A DNA stretch of 64,000 nucleotides from Exiguobacterium aurantiacum (GTDB lineage Bacteria > Bacillota > Bacilli > Exiguobacteriales > Exiguobacteriaceae). Below the pieces are notes generated by a model that was given only the letters and a program-made list of their open reading frames with translations, made no database searches and was not told where the DNA came from. The position numbers and the translations under genes are program-made. The DNA is taken from positions 896,501-960,500 of the forward strand of contig NZ_CP101462.1 of the NCBI RefSeq assembly GCF_024362205.1. Reading direction: 5' to 3'. Positions 1-13,411 of the stretch are shown here, in pieces. The first letter of the stretch is position 1; each line of letters opens with the position of its first letter.

Positions 1-1
1 G

Positions 2-124
2 ACGATCGTCATGGCGACGCACAACCGTGACATCGTCGACCGAATCCGCCATCGCGTCATCGCGATCGAGAACGGGAAAGTCGTCCGCGATGAAGAGAAA
101 GGAGCATATGGCTATGATATTTAA
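2..124 (+). CDS. ftsE: Cell division ATP-binding protein FtsE, C-terminal end (partial)
   Basis: Forty codons of an open frame that enters from the left edge and stops at TAA 122-124. It reads TIVMATHNRDIVDRIRHRVI then a short acidic tail; the ATHN stretch is the H-loop (switch histidine) of an ABC ATPase, which in FtsE follows Walker B. FtsE drives the FtsX membrane partner and so activates cell-wall hydrolases. The assignment leans on the downstream overlapping ftsX. The 5' part lies outside the window. Confidence 0.85.
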   Translation, partial: TIVMATHNRDIVDRIRHRVIAIENGKVVRDEEKGAYGYDI

Positions 125-1016
125 AAGTGGATTCCGTCATCTGCGCGAAGGGTTCAAGGGAACACTTCGCAACGGTTGGATGACATTCGCGGCAATCAGT
201 GCCGTCACCATCACCTTGTTACTCGTCGGGGTATTCGCCCTCGTCATGTTCAACGTCAACGAGATCTCGGAGAACGTCGAGAACGACGTCGAGATTCAAG
301 TGTTCGTCACCCGCACTGCGGAGGAAGCGAACGTCGAGAAGCTCGGGGAGAACTTAGAACAAATCCCTGGCGTCGCGTCGGTCACGTTCAGCTCGAAAGA
401 GGATGAACTTGAAAACTTCCGTAACCAGCTCGGGGAAGACGCGAACGCGTACGGGACGGTCGAGAAGGATAACCCGCTCCACGACCGTTATATCGTCAAG
501 GCGTCAGACCCGCTCAACACGGAGACGGTCGCGGACGCGGTCCAGTCGCTCGACAACGTCGATAAGGTCACGTATGGACAGGACTATATCGACAAGATGT
601 TCGCTTTCTTCAACGGGATTCGCATCGGTGGACTCGTGTTGATCGTCGGTCTCACGCTCATGGCGATGTTCCTCATCTCGAACACGATCAAGATGACGAT
701 CTTCTCACGCCGTCGCGAGATTGAGATCATGCGTCTCGTCGGGGCGAAAAACAGCTTCATCCGCTGGCCGTTCTTCATCGAAGGACTTCTCCTCGGTGTA
801 CTCGGCGCGCTCATCCCGATCGCCGTCATCTACTTCGGTTATGACGTCGCATATAGTGCTTTACAACCATCGCTAGATCAACTGAATAGTGATATATTTA
901 AATTGATTGATCCATCGGTACTGACGACACAAGTGTCGCTCGTCCTCTTGGCGCTCGGTGCCTTCATCGGGATCTGGGGCTCGACGACTTCGCTCGGTCG
1001 ATTCTTGAAAGTCTAA
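114..1016 (+). CDS. ftsX: Cell division ABC transporter permease FtsX
   Basis: A 300-residue protein with the FtsX layout: a cytoplasmic start (MIFKSGFRHLREG), a first membrane segment around residues 23-46, an extracellular domain of about 120 residues, then three more segments near 167-190, 219-244 and 273-295. FtsEX does not transport; it transmits ATP hydrolysis across the membrane to a peptidoglycan hydrolase. The start at 114 has GGAG nine bases upstream and matches the usual FtsX N terminus; ATG 108 is too close to it, and a longer in-frame extension to 27 would lie over ftsE. It overlaps the end of ftsE by 11 bases, so the two are translationally coupled. Confidence 0.95.
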   Translation: MIFKSGFRHLREGFKGTLRNGWMTFAAISAVTITLLLVGVFALVMFNVNEISENVENDVEIQVFVTRTAEEANVEKLGENLEQIPGVASVTFSSKEDELENFRNQLGEDANAYGTVEKDNPLHDRYIVKASDPLNTETVADAVQSLDNVDKVTYGQDYIDKMFAFFNGIRIGGLVLIVGLTLMAMFLISNTIKMTIFSRRREIEIMRLVGAKNSFIRWPFFIEGLLLGVLGALIPIAVIYFGYDVAYSALQPSLDQLNSDIFKLIDPSVLTTQVSLVLLALGAFIGIWGSTTSLGRFLKV

Positions 1017-1046
1017 TTCAATTTAAATATGAGGAGGAGTTGGCGG

Positions 1047-2417
1047 ATGAAACGTTCGCTTGCGCTTGGATTAAGTTTGACGCTACTTGCCTCGCCGGTC
1101 ATGGCGACGGAGAAAGACACGCTGAAAGCACGACAAGATCGTCTATCCAATCAATTGGAGGAGTCCAAGAAAGCGCAAGACGAGACGGACGCCGAGCTCG
1201 ACATCACCGAGGCGGAACGCGACGCGGTATCGACAGAGATTCGCGCCGTCAATGAACGTCTCGAGGGATTAAGTGAACAGATCGCCGTCCAACAGGAAGA
1301 AGCGGACGCGGCGCGCACTGAGCTCGAGGAAACCCGTGATCAACTCGCTGCCCATGGGCAGTACCTCGAAAGCCAGAAGGCGCTCCTTAGTGAGCGTCTT
1401 CGTGTGCTTCAAGTACACGAGGACCGGTCCTATCTCCAAGTCGTCTTTGAGTCCCGCTCGTTCGGAGACTTCGTGACGCGGCTGTTGACCGCGCAGACGA
1501 TCGCGGAGCAGGACCGGGACCTCATACATACGTACATGAATGAAGTCGAGCGGCTCGAAACGCTCGAGGCACGGCAGCGGACCCAGCTGTCGTTCTTGAA
1601 ACAGAAAGAGCGGGAGCTCGTCGTGACGAAACAAGCGCTCGACGTCGCCGCCGAACAGAAGCGCGACTTGTTGTCGGAGCTGAACGAACAGGTCGAACTG
1701 CTCGAGCTTGAAAAAATGAGCCGGGAAGAAGAGCAGGCGCTCATGAATGAACAGAGCCGCATTATCGCCGGTCAACTTGAAGCAATCGCCGAGGCGGAAC
1801 GGGAAGCGGCCGCAGCCCAGGCCCGAGCCGAAGCAAAGGCTAAAGCCGAGGCCGAAGCACGGGCGGAAGCCGAGGCGAGAGAACAGGCCGACGCCAAAGC
1901 CGCAGCGGACGCGAAAGGGCAGACGGAGGATAAGGCTACGACCTCTCCAGCGCCGACAGCACCACCGCCTGCGGAAACCCCGACGAACGTGACGGGACCG
2001 GCGACCTCGTTCGTCCGTCCGGTGTCCGGCTACGTGTCGAGCCCGTTTGGACCGCGTCAAAACCCGCTCACGGGCGTGGCGGAGTCGCATCGCGGCATCG
2101 ATCTCGTCAATGCCACCGGGACCCCGATCGTCGCGGCGGCGCCAGGCATCGTCATCAAGGCGGCGCCGGCGACCGGATACGGCAATGTCGTCTTCGTGTC
2201 TCATATCGTCGGTGGGGAAGTGTGGACGACCGTCTATGGCCATCTTGACGCGATCACGGTCACGTCAGGCCAAACAGTCTCTGCCGGTCAGACCGTCGGC
2301 ACGCTCGGCAACACGGGCTGGTCGACGGGACCGCATCTCCATTTCGAGTTACATCGCGGACAATGGGCGCCAGGGCAACCGAATGCGGTCGACCCGGGTC
2401 CTTATATCGGTTACTGA
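1047..2417 (+). CDS. Murein hydrolase/activator with coiled coil and M23 (LytM) domain
   Basis: A 456-residue secreted protein. Residues 1-20 form a signal peptide ending in PVMA. A long coiled coil rich in Glu, Gln and Ala follows (about 25-280), continuing into an Ala/Glu/Lys-rich stretch and a Pro/Thr-rich linker. The C-terminal 130 residues are a peptidase M23 domain with the zinc-ligand motifs HRGID and HLHFE both intact, so it may be catalytic rather than a degenerate activator like EnvC. The start is the ATG with GAGGAGG about ten bases upstream. Position directly after ftsX and the EnvC/PcsB-like architecture suggest that it is the periplasm-side partner of FtsEX; in Bacillus subtilis that role is played by CwlO, which has a different (NlpC/P60) catalytic domain. 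Confidence 0.9.
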   Translation: MKRSLALGLSLTLLASPVMATEKDTLKARQDRLSNQLEESKKAQDETDAELDITEAERDAVSTEIRAVNERLEGLSEQIAVQQEEADAARTELEETRDQLAAHGQYLESQKALLSERLRVLQVHEDRSYLQVVFESRSFGDFVTRLLTAQTIAEQDRDLIHTYMNEVERLETLEARQRTQLSFLKQKERELVVTKQALDVAAEQKRDLLSELNEQVELLELEKMSREEEQALMNEQSRIIAGQLEAIAEAEREAAAAQARAEAKAKAEAEARAEAEAREQADAKAAADAKGQTEDKATTSPAPTAPPPAETPTNVTGPATSFVRPVSGYVSSPFGPRQNPLTGVAESHRGIDLVNATGTPIVAAAPGIVIKAAPATGYGNVVFVSHIVGGEVWTTVYGHLDAITVTSGQTVSAGQTVGTLGNTGWSTGPHLHFELHRGQWAPGQPNAVDPGPYIGY

Positions 2418-2421
2418 TGAG

Positions 2422-2459
2422 ACGGACGTGTTCCAAATTTGTGGAACGCGTCCGTTTTT
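2422..2459 (+). terminator. Intrinsic terminator after the M23 gene
   Basis: Inverted repeat ACGGACGTGTTCC / GGAACGCGTCCGT around an AAATTTGT loop, followed by a T run. It separates the ftsEX group from ctpB. Confidence 0.85.
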
Positions 2460-2516
2460 CTGAACTTTTTGCTATACTGAATGAAAGACTGACAAAGAGA
2501 AAAGAGGGAATCACCC

Positions 2517-3920
2517 GTGAAAAATACAACCGCAGGATTACTAGCCGGCGCCACGTTCGTCGCCGGGGCCGGTGCAGGGCTCGCGACGATGGCGTTCACC
2601 GATACGGCGCTACCGATTCAACCAAAGGCAGAAGGTTGGGACAAGGTCGACCAAGTCCGGCAATTGATCGAGACGCATTCGCTCAAGGACATCTCGGAAG
2701 AAGACCTGTTGACTGGGGCGCTCGACGGGATGACTGGGGCGCTCGATGACCCGTACTCGGACTTCTTGGACGCTGAAGAGACGTCGCAGTTCACCGACTC
2801 GATCGAGTCGAGTTTTGAAGGAATCGGCGCGACTTTGGAGAAGAAAGGAGAAGACATCTTGATTGTCGCTCCAATCAAAGGCGCACCGGCCGAAGAGGCA
2901 GGCCTCCGGGCCGGCGACGTCATCACGGCGGTCGATGGGGAATCGATTGAAGGGATGGCAGTCGAAGAGGCGGTTCAGCTCATCCGGGGCGAGAAAGGGA
3001 CCGTCGTCACCCTCACGATTCGCCGCGGCGGGCAAGAGGCCGACTACGAGATCACACGGGATACGATTCCGATCGAGACCGTCTACTCGGAAGTGAAAGA
3101 ACAGGACGGCAAAAAGATCGGCTATATCGAGGTGACCCAGTTCTCCGAGCCAACGGCCGACGAGTTTTTAGAGCAACTCGAGACGCTCGAGTCGGAAGAA
3201 ATCGATAGCCTCATCATCGACGTGCGAGGGAACCCAGGTGGATTGCTTCCTGCCGTCATCGCGATGACCGAAGGGTTCGTCCCGACGAATAAGCCGGTCG
3301 TCCAAATCGAGAACGCGGACGGGGACCGCGAGTCGCAGAGCGGCCGCGCCCGGGAAGCGAAGCCGTACGACTTGTTCGTCTTGACGGACGAAGGGTCGGC
3401 ATCGGCGTCTGAAATTTTGGCCGGGGCCCTCAAAGAAGGTGCCGGGGCCACAATCATCGGCAACAAGACGTTCGGCAAGGGCGTCGTCCAGACGGCGTTC
3501 GACTTAGAGGACGGCAGCAACTTGAAGTTGACGACGAGCAAATGGCTCACGCCGGACGGGAACTGGATCAACGAGAAAGGCATCGAGCCGGACGTTGAGG
3601 TCGACCAACCGGACTACTTCAATGTCACCCGCATCCTCGCCGACGCGGACACGCTCAAAGTCGGGGACTACGGGGAAGCGGTCTCGAACTTGCATACCGT
3701 GTTGACGGGCATCGGCTATGAGCCGGGCGGTCAGCCAGGCTATTACGGCGATACGATGGCCCGCGCCGTCAGCGAGTTCCAAGCCGACAACAACTTGCCG
3801 GAAGACGGCGTCGTCAATGAGGCGACGGCATCGGCGCTCGAGTCACGTTTGCTCGAAGAGATTCAAGACGAGGCGAACGATGCCCAGTTGAATCGCGCGC
3901 TCGAAGAAGCCGCAAAATAA
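2517..3920 (+). CDS. ctpB: Carboxy-terminal processing serine protease (S41), CtpB-type
   Basis: A 467-residue S41 peptidase. An N-terminal hydrophobic segment (about residues 6-28) acts as signal anchor. A PDZ domain follows (about 92-170, with the GLRAGDVI loop), then the S41 core with GNPGGLL and the catalytic GSASASE serine motif at about 293-299 and the FGKG lysine near 320, and a C-terminal peptidoglycan-binding type 1 domain (about 385-445). In Bacillus, CtpB cleaves SpoIVFA during sporulation, but S41 proteases have wider roles and sporulation should not be assumed here. The start is GTG with AGAGGG upstream. It is followed by minJ, as in B. subtilis, but the intervening swrA of B. 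subtilis is absent. Confidence 0.92.
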   Translation: MKNTTAGLLAGATFVAGAGAGLATMAFTDTALPIQPKAEGWDKVDQVRQLIETHSLKDISEEDLLTGALDGMTGALDDPYSDFLDAEETSQFTDSIESSFEGIGATLEKKGEDILIVAPIKGAPAEEAGLRAGDVITAVDGESIEGMAVEEAVQLIRGEKGTVVTLTIRRGGQEADYEITRDTIPIETVYSEVKEQDGKKIGYIEVTQFSEPTADEFLEQLETLESEEIDSLIIDVRGNPGGLLPAVIAMTEGFVPTNKPVVQIENADGDRESQSGRAREAKPYDLFVLTDEGSASASEILAGALKEGAGATIIGNKTFGKGVVQTAFDLEDGSNLKLTTSKWLTPDGNWINEKGIEPDVEVDQPDYFNVTRILADADTLKVGDYGEAVSNLHTVLTGIGYEPGGQPGYYGDTMARAVSEFQADNNLPEDGVVNEATASALESRLLEEIQDEANDAQLNRALEEAAK

Positions 3921-3945
3921 GGATTAGGGAAAGGATTGGACAAGT

Positions 3946-5097
3946 GTGGACGTTCTACGAATGAGTTTTACTGCTTTGTTGACCTTGATCGGTAGTCCGC
4001 TACTCTGGGCGACGCTCGTCGCCCTCGCTTACATATCCATGACGCGCATCAAAAGGGAGCGGGGCATGTTCCGCTCGCGGCGACGTTCGCCGAAATCGGA
4101 CTGGCGCCATTTTCTATGGCCGAGCCTGCTCCTCGCCGTCATCGGTTCGACGGCACTGATTCTGCTCGAGACGACCGTCAACTGGGAGTGGGTCGTGACG
4201 TTCAGCGTGCTCTACGCGCTCATCGTCTTGACGATGCACCCGCGCTTCGGAAGCCCGGCGTTCCCGTTTTTGATCATGCTGACAGCGCTCACGCTTCGTG
4301 ACGTCGTCGAGTATGGCGTTTTCTCAGGCTGGATGGACCGCTTGGCCGAGGTCGGCTGGCCGGTGTATGCGCTCGTGTTCGGTGTCGTCACATTGGCCGA
4401 GGCGATCCTCTTACGTTGGAACGGTCCCATCGAGACGTCGCCGACGCTCATCTTGTCCAAACGGGGCCAGTTCATCGGCGGACACGTCGTCAAACGGCTC
4501 TGGTTCTTCCCGCTCGTCGTCTTTTTGCCACCGTCATTCGGTCTCGACGTGTCGGTGCCGGTCATCTTGCCGATCCCAATCGGGGTCAGCCTGTTGTCGA
4601 CGGGAGCGCTCCCGGGGACGCTGCTCGGTCGCTTGAGCGTGTATCGTGGCCTGCTCGCGCTCATCGCCCTCGGTTTGTTCGGGGCCTCCTACGTCATCGA
4701 CGTGGCGTATGCGGCCTACGGATTGCTCGGTCTGTTCGTCCTGTATGAGCTCGCATTGCAACTCATCAAGCGGGAGAACCGAGGAACGACGCCGGTGTTC
4801 ATCAACGGCAACCGGGGCGCGGTCATTATCGACACGCTCCCGGGTTCACCGGGCGAGGCGATGCAGCTCATCCCGGGCGAATCGATCTATAAAGTGAACG
4901 GGAGTGTCATCACGGGCGGGAGCAGCTTCTATGAGGCGCTCCAGCTCCATAAGCCATACATCAAGCTCGAGGTGCTCAACTTGAACGGGGACATCCGTTT
5001 CGTGCAACGAGCGATGTATGAGACCGACCCGCACGAGCTCGGCATCTTGTTCGTCGCTGAACCGGCGAGCCCACGTCTGCGGCTACGGAAATTATAA
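3946..5097 (+). CDS. minJ: Cell division topological determinant MinJ (membrane PDZ protein)
   Basis: A 383-residue polytopic membrane protein with roughly six to eight hydrophobic segments in the first 270 residues and a soluble C-terminal PDZ-like domain (about 280-370, with NRGAVIIDTLPGSPGEAM). In B. subtilis MinJ links DivIVA to MinCD and sits next to ctpB; the length (about 397 there), architecture and neighbour agree. The start is GTG with AAAGGA upstream. The call rests on synteny plus architecture, since sequence identity cannot be measured here. Confidence 0.8.
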   Translation: MDVLRMSFTALLTLIGSPLLWATLVALAYISMTRIKRERGMFRSRRRSPKSDWRHFLWPSLLLAVIGSTALILLETTVNWEWVVTFSVLYALIVLTMHPRFGSPAFPFLIMLTALTLRDVVEYGVFSGWMDRLAEVGWPVYALVFGVVTLAEAILLRWNGPIETSPTLILSKRGQFIGGHVVKRLWFFPLVVFLPPSFGLDVSVPVILPIPIGVSLLSTGALPGTLLGRLSVYRGLLALIALGLFGASYVIDVAYAAYGLLGLFVLYELALQLIKRENRGTTPVFINGNRGAVIIDTLPGSPGEAMQLIPGESIYKVNGSVITGGSSFYEALQLHKPYIKLEVLNLNGDIRFVQRAMYETDPHELGILFVAEPASPRLRLRKL

Positions 5098-5132
5098 AAG
5101 GGAGCATCCTCGACGGATGCCCCCTTTCGTTC
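5097..5132. terminator. Bidirectional terminator between minJ and glpK
   Basis: A near-perfect hairpin, GGGAGCATCC / GGATGCCCCC flanked by A and T runs, lies between the converging minJ and glpK genes. Confidence 0.75.
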
Positions 5133-5138
5133 GTTCGA

Positions 5139-6677
<1,539 letters not shown>

Positions 6678-6686
6678 TTAGAAAGA

Positions 6687-7394
6687 TTATGGTACGAGAA
6701 TGCCGTAAAGCAATGCGGCGATGACCGCCCCGATGATCGGTCCGACGACCGGGATCCATGAGTAGCCCCAGTCCGACGTGCCTTTGCCTTTGATAGGAAG
6801 GATCGCATGTGCAATCCGCGGTCCGAGGTCACGCGCCGGGTTGATGGCATATCCCGTTGTACCACCAAGCGAGAGACCGATCGAGACGATCAAGAAACCG
6901 ACAATGAGCGGATTCAAACCGTCGGCAAACGTGTTGGCCCCGAATGACAAGAGGGCGAAGACGAGTACGAACGTACCGATGATTTCGCCGATCAAGTTGA
7001 ACGGCGTGTTACGAATCCCTGGTGCGGTCGAGAACGTCGCCAATTTGGCGCCCGGGTCGTCGGTCACATCGTAGTGCGGTTTGTAGTGGACATAGACGAG
7101 GACGGCCCCGATGAACGCCCCGATGAATTGTGCCAAAATATACGCTGGCACATCGGCCCATGGGAACGTGCCTGCTGTCGCAAGTCCGATGGTGACGGCA
7201 GGGTTAATATGCGCCCCTCCGTAGATACCGGCTGCATAAACCCCGACCATAACGGCCAAGCCCCAACCGAACGTGATGACGATCCAGCCCGCGTTCTCCG
7301 CTTTCGAATGACGGAGGACGACGCCGGCGACGACACCGTTACCGAGCAAGATGAGTAGCATTGTACCAATAATTTCGCTGACGAATGCTGACAT
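6687..7394 (-). CDS. glpF: Glycerol uptake facilitator (aquaglyceroporin)
   Basis: A 235-residue MIP-family channel with six membrane segments and both half-helix NPA motifs: NPAVTIG in the first half and NPARDLG in the second. The aspartate after the second NPA favours glycerol over water selectivity. The start is the ATG seven codons inside the longest frame, with GGAAGGAAGGGAG just upstream. First gene of a glpFK operon; no antiterminator-type leader is visible in the short 5' UTR. Confidence 0.96.
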   Translation of the reverse strand: MSAFVSEIIGTMLLILLGNGVVAGVVLRHSKAENAGWIVITFGWGLAVMVGVYAAGIYGGAHINPAVTIGLATAGTFPWADVPAYILAQFIGAFIGAVLVYVHYKPHYDVTDDPGAKLATFSTAPGIRNTPFNLIGEIIGTFVLVFALLSFGANTFADGLNPLIVGFLIVSIGLSLGGTTGYAINPARDLGPRIAHAILPIKGKGTSDWGYSWIPVVGPIIGAVIAALLYGILVP

Positions 7395-7437
7395 GTGATA
7401 CTCCCTTCCTTCCATATTAAATTTGGCTTACCACTTC

Positions 7438-7466
7438 ATTATATGCCCCAAATGTAAGCGTTTCAA
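7438..7466 (-). promoter_or_regulatory. glpF promoter with overlapping cre-like site
   Basis: On the minus strand: TTGAAA, 17-base spacer, TATAAT. The stretch TTGAAACGCTTACA covering the -35 resembles the CcpA operator (TGWAANCGNTNWCA) with two mismatches. This would place glycerol uptake under carbon catabolite repression, as is usual in Firmicutes. The promoter is strong by sequence; the cre call is tentative. Confidence 0.7.
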
Positions 7467-7481
7467 AACCGAATATGTAAA

Positions 7482-7512
7482 AAAAGCCACTTTTCTCATG
7501 AAAAGTGGTTTT
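7482..7512 (-). terminator. Terminator of the TauE/SafE gene
   Basis: Hairpin AACCACTTTT / AAAAGTGGCTT followed by a T run on the minus strand. It overlaps the last codons of the gene it ends. Confidence 0.8.
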
Positions 7513-8350
7513 GATTGGTAATGCGACGTCTGAAGTCGAGGGCGATGCCGGCGAGAAAGACGATCAGGACCGCCAAGCTCACGTACGCGAGCGGAGGGAA
7601 GACCGTGGCGCCGAGGTCGAGTAGAATCGAAGCGATGACGGCGAGATAGAGCCAGGCGAGGCGTTGCGAAATCTCTTTATCGTCATAACGATTCGTGAGG
7701 GCTGCGCCGATCGGCGCACCGATGAACGCCCCGATGACCAGCGCGAGCGGTGTCACGTAATCGAGCGATAGCGACGGGAGATAGCCGATGAGTCCGCCGA
7801 GCGAGATGAACAAGACGGCAGCCAGGCTCGTCCCGACCCCTCGATGTGTCGAAAAACCGAGCCAACTGACGAGGAGCGGTACGATGATGAAGCCGCCACC
7901 GATGCCGAGGAGGGCCGACAGCAATCCGGCCATCGCCCCAATCATCATCGAGGCAAGAAGGATCGATTTTTTCGGCTTCTGCGGTTTCGATGTTTTCTTT
8001 AGTAACGTAACGGCAAAATAAGATAGGATAGCCAGATAAAATAGGTTCAGTAACCAATCGTACGTCCCGGAGATTGAGAGGACGAGCCGACTCGACAGCT
8101 GTGCCGTGACGGCCCCGGTCAATCCGACCGTGATGCCGGTCGACCAGGACACGTTGCCGAGCGACGTATGTTTCTTCGCACCGAACAAGCTCGTCCCGAC
8201 GACGAACAGAAGCGACGTGGCGACGGCCTCGGCCGCCGAGTATCCGCTAAAAAGGAGCACCGGGACGATGATGACCCCGCCGCCGATGCCGAAGAACCCG
8301 GACAAGGCACCGACGATGGCACCGAGCGGGATGAAGAGAAGTGACCACAT
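7496..8350 (-). CDS. TauE/SafE family membrane permease (sulfite/sulfonate exporter-type)
   Basis: A 284-residue polytopic protein with about eight hydrophobic segments in two halves, each opening with a glycine-rich motif (SGFFGIGGGVIIVPVLL and SALLGIGGGFIIVPLLV). This duplicated GIGGG pattern is typical of the TauE/SafE (DUF81) family, whose members move sulfite, sulfoacetate or other organic anions. The substrate cannot be read from sequence. The start is the internal ATG encoding MWSLLFIPLG; its ribosome site is weak, so an upstream TTG is possible. Confidence 0.85.
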   Translation of the reverse strand: MWSLLFIPLGAIVGALSGFFGIGGGVIIVPVLLFSGYSAAEAVATSLLFVVGTSLFGAKKHTSLGNVSWSTGITVGLTGAVTAQLSSRLVLSISGTYDWLLNLFYLAILSYFAVTLLKKTSKPQKPKKSILLASMMIGAMAGLLSALLGIGGGFIIVPLLVSWLGFSTHRGVGTSLAAVLFISLGGLIGYLPSLSLDYVTPLALVIGAFIGAPIGAALTNRYDDKEISQRLAWLYLAVIASILLDLGATVFPPLAYVSLAVLIVFLAGIALDFRRRITNQNHFS

Positions 8351-8427
8351 GACGACCAACTCGTTTCTGCATAGATTCACTCTTCATGATAACGAAAAGC
8401 GGAACGGTTTGGGAAGCGTGTCAGAAG

Positions 8428-8456
8428 CGAATATTTGTTCGTGTATGTGCTATAAT
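8428..8456 (+). promoter_or_regulatory. uvrB promoter with LexA (DinR) box
   Basis: CGAATATTTGTTCG at 8428-8441 matches the Gram-positive SOS box CGAACNNNNGTTCG with one mismatch. A TGCTATAAT extended -10 follows at 8448-8456, so bound LexA would cover the -35 region. This predicts damage-inducible uvrBA. Confidence 0.85.
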
Positions 8457-8494
8457 CAAGTCAATATGCAAGAAACAGAAAGCGAGGAATATAC

Positions 8495-10471
<1,977 letters not shown>

Positions 10472-13345
10472 ATGGCTGAAAAGAAAAATGCGATCGTCAT
10501 AAAAGGGGCGCGCGTCAACAACTTGAAAAACATTGATATCGACATTCCACGGGACCAGCTCGTCGTCTTGACGGGCTTGTCCGGGTCCGGGAAATCGTCA
10601 CTCGCGTTCGACACAATCTACGCCGAAGGGCAGCGCCGTTATGTCGAGAGCTTATCGGCCTACGCCCGTCAGTTCCTCGGTCAGATGGACAAGCCGGACG
10701 TCGATACGATTGAGGGCCTCAGCCCGGCCATCTCGATCGACCAGAAGACGACGAGCCGCAACCCGCGCTCGACCGTTGGGACGGTGACGGAAATCTATGA
10801 CTACTTACGTCTGTTGTTCGCCCGTATCGGAAAACCGGTCTGTCCGCGTCACGGCATCGAGATCTCGAGCCAGACGATCTCGCAGATGGTTGACCAAGTG
10901 ATGGAACTGCCGGAGAAGACACGCCTGCAAATCTTGGCGCCGATCGTCTCGGGCCGTAAAGGGACGCACGTCAAAGTGTTCGACTCGCTCAAAAAGGAAG
11001 GCTTCGTCCGCGTCCGTGTCAACGGCGAGACGATCGAATTGACCGATGAGATCGAACTCGATAAGAACAAGAAACATTCGATTGAAGTCGTCGTCGACCG
11101 CCTCGTCGTCCGTGCTGACGTCGAGGGGCGCCTTGCCGATTCACTCGAGACGGCGCTTCGCCTCGCCGATGGCCGGGCCATCATCGACAAGATGGACGGG
11201 ACCGAGCTTTTGTTCAGCGAGCATCACGCCTGTCCGATTTGCGGCTTCTCGATCGGCGAACTTGAGCCGCGCATGTTCTCGTTCAACTCGCCGTTCGGCG
11301 CTTGTCCGACTTGCGACGGCCTCGGCACGAAGCTCGACGTCGACCCTGAACTCGTCATCCCAGATCCGTCGAAGACGCTGAAGGAAGGCGCGGTCGTGGC
11401 CTGGCAGCCGACGAGTTCTCAATATTACCCACAATTGCTCGCCTCGATGTGTAAACATTTCGATATCGACATGGACGTCCCATTCGAACGTCTGTCGAAG
11501 CGTGACCAAGACCTCGTCTTGCACGGGACGGATGAAGAGTCGTTTTTGTTCCGTTACGAGAACGATTTCGGACAAGTCCGGACGAACACGATCTTCTTCG
11601 AAGGGGTGCTCCGTAACATCGAGCGCCGTTATAAAGAGACGACGTCGGATTACATCCGTGAACAGATGGAGACGTACATGGCGACACACGCTTGTCCGAC
11701 ATGTAGCGGCTACCGGTTGAAAGAAGAGACGCTCGCCGTCAAAATCACGGGCCACCATATCGGCCAAGTGACGAACTTGTCGGTCGTCAATGCCATCGAT
11801 TTGTTCGATTCGATCATGACGGAACTGAGCGAGAAAGACATCGCCATCGCCCGCCTCATCTTGCAAGAGATTTGCGAGCGGCTCAGCTTCTTGAACAACG
11901 TCGGGCTCGACTACTTGACGTTGTCACGCGCGGCCGGGACGCTCTCCGGGGGAGAAGCGCAACGGATTCGTCTCGCGACGCAAATCGGTTCGCGGCTCAC
12001 GGGCGTCTTGTACGTCCTCGATGAACCGTCGATCGGGTTGCATCAGCGTGACAACGACCGCTTGATCGCGACGCTGAAACAGATGCGCGACATCGGCAAT
12101 ACGCTCATCGTCGTCGAGCACGACGAAGACACGATGATGGCAGCCGACTACTTGATCGACATCGGACCGGGCGCCGGCGAACACGGTGGAGAAGTCATCG
12201 CCGCCGGGACGCCGAAACAGCTCATGAAGAACAGAAAATCGCTCACCGGCCAATATTTGTCCGGTAAGAAATTCATTCCGCTCCCAGCGGAACGGAAAGT
12301 ACCAGACGAGCGGTTCTTGAAGATCTTGAAGGCCGAGGAGAACAACTTGAAAGGGGTCGACGTCTCGATCCCGCTCGGTATGTTCATCGCCGTCACCGGT
12401 GTCTCGGGCTCGGGAAAATCGACGCTCATCAACGAGATCCTCTACAAATCGCTCGCCCACCACATTAACCGGGCCAAGGCGAAGCCAGGGAAGCACAAGA
12501 AAATTGAAGGGCTCGACCATATCGACAAAGTCATCGATATCGATCAGTCGCCAATCGGACGGACGCCACGATCGAACCCGGCCACGTACACCGGCGTGTT
12601 CGACGATATCCGTGACGTGTTCGCCTCGACGAACGAGGCGAAGATGCGCGGCTATAAGAAAGGCCGTTTCAGTTTCAACGTCAAGGGCGGACGCTGCGAG
12701 GCGTGCCGCGGGGACGGGATCATCAAAATCGAGATGCATTTCTTGCCGGACGTCTACGTCCCGTGTGAAGTCTGTCACGGGAAGCGCTATAACCGCGAGA
12801 CGCTCGAAGTGAAATACAAAGGCAAGACGATTGCCGATGTGCTCGATATGACGATCGAGGAAGGGCTCGACTTCTTTGACAAGATTCCGAAAATCAAGCG
12901 CAAGATTCAGACGATTTATGATGTCGGTCTCGGCTATATGAAGCTCGGCCAACCGGCGACGGAACTGTCGGGCGGGGAAGCGCAGCGCGTCAAGCTCGCC
13001 TCTGAGCTTCATAAACGTTCGACCGGCAAGACGATTTACATCTTGGACGAGCCGACGACGGGACTCCATGTCGACGACATTGCCCGCCTGTTGAAAGTGC
13101 TGCAACGCCTCGTCGAGAACGGGGACACGGTGCTCGTCATCGAGCATAACCTTGACGTCATCAAATCGGCCGACTACTTGATTGACCTCGGACCTGAAGG
13201 CGGGGACGGCGGCGGCACGATCGTCGCGACCGGGACGCCGGAAGAAGTCGCCGAGGTCGCTGCGTCATATACCGGCAAGTATTTGAAGCCGGTGTTAGAA
13301 CGAGATTCGGCCCGAGCGAAACCAAAAGCAGGAAAACGAAAGTAA
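10472..13345 (+). CDS. uvrA: Excinuclease ABC subunit A
   Basis: A 957-residue dimeric ABC ATPase that finds bulky DNA lesions. Two Walker A motifs (GLSGSGKSS and GVSGSGKST), two signature motifs ([12 protein letters not shown] and [12 protein letters not shown]), and zinc-binding cysteine sets (CPIC, CPTC; CEAC, CEVC) are all present, so every functional module is intact. ATG follows the uvrB stop directly, which implies coupled translation. Confidence 0.98.
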   Translation: MAEKKNAIVIKGARVNNLKNIDIDIPRDQLVVLTGLSGSGKSSLAFDTIYAEGQRRYVESLSAYARQFLGQMDKPDVDTIEGLSPAISIDQKTTSRNPRSTVGTVTEIYDYLRLLFARIGKPVCPRHGIEISSQTISQMVDQVMELPEKTRLQILAPIVSGRKGTHVKVFDSLKKEGFVRVRVNGETIELTDEIELDKNKKHSIEVVVDRLVVRADVEGRLADSLETALRLADGRAIIDKMDGTELLFSEHHACPICGFSIGELEPRMFSFNSPFGACPTCDGLGTKLDVDPELVIPDPSKTLKEGAVVAWQPTSSQYYPQLLASMCKHFDIDMDVPFERLSKRDQDLVLHGTDEESFLFRYENDFGQVRTNTIFFEGVLRNIERRYKETTSDYIREQMETYMATHACPTCSGYRLKEETLAVKITGHHIGQVTNLSVVNAIDLFDSIMTELSEKDIAIARLILQEICERLSFLNNVGLDYLTLSRAAGTLSGGEAQRIRLATQIGSRLTGVLYVLDEPSIGLHQRDNDRLIATLKQMRDIGNTLIVVEHDEDTMMAADYLIDIGPGAGEHGGEVIAAGTPKQLMKNRKSLTGQYLSGKKFIPLPAERKVPDERFLKILKAEENNLKGVDVSIPLGMFIAVTGVSGSGKSTLINEILYKSLAHHINRAKAKPGKHKKIEGLDHIDKVIDIDQSPIGRTPRSNPATYTGVFDDIRDVFASTNEAKMRGYKKGRFSFNVKGGRCEACRGDGIIKIEMHFLPDVYVPCEVCHGKRYNRETLEVKYKGKTIADVLDMTIEEGLDFFDKIPKIKRKIQTIYDVGLGYMKLGQPATELSGGEAQRVKLASELHKRSTGKTIYILDEPTTGLHVDDIARLLKVLQRLVENGDTVLVIEHNLDVIKSADYLIDLGPEGGDGGGTIVATGTPEEVAEVAASYTGKYLKPVLERDSARAKPKAGKRK

Positions 13346-13411
13346 GGTATAGAAATGATGAGAAACGGGAACATGATTGACGTGTGACCAAATCGAAGGG
13401 GGAAACGAACA

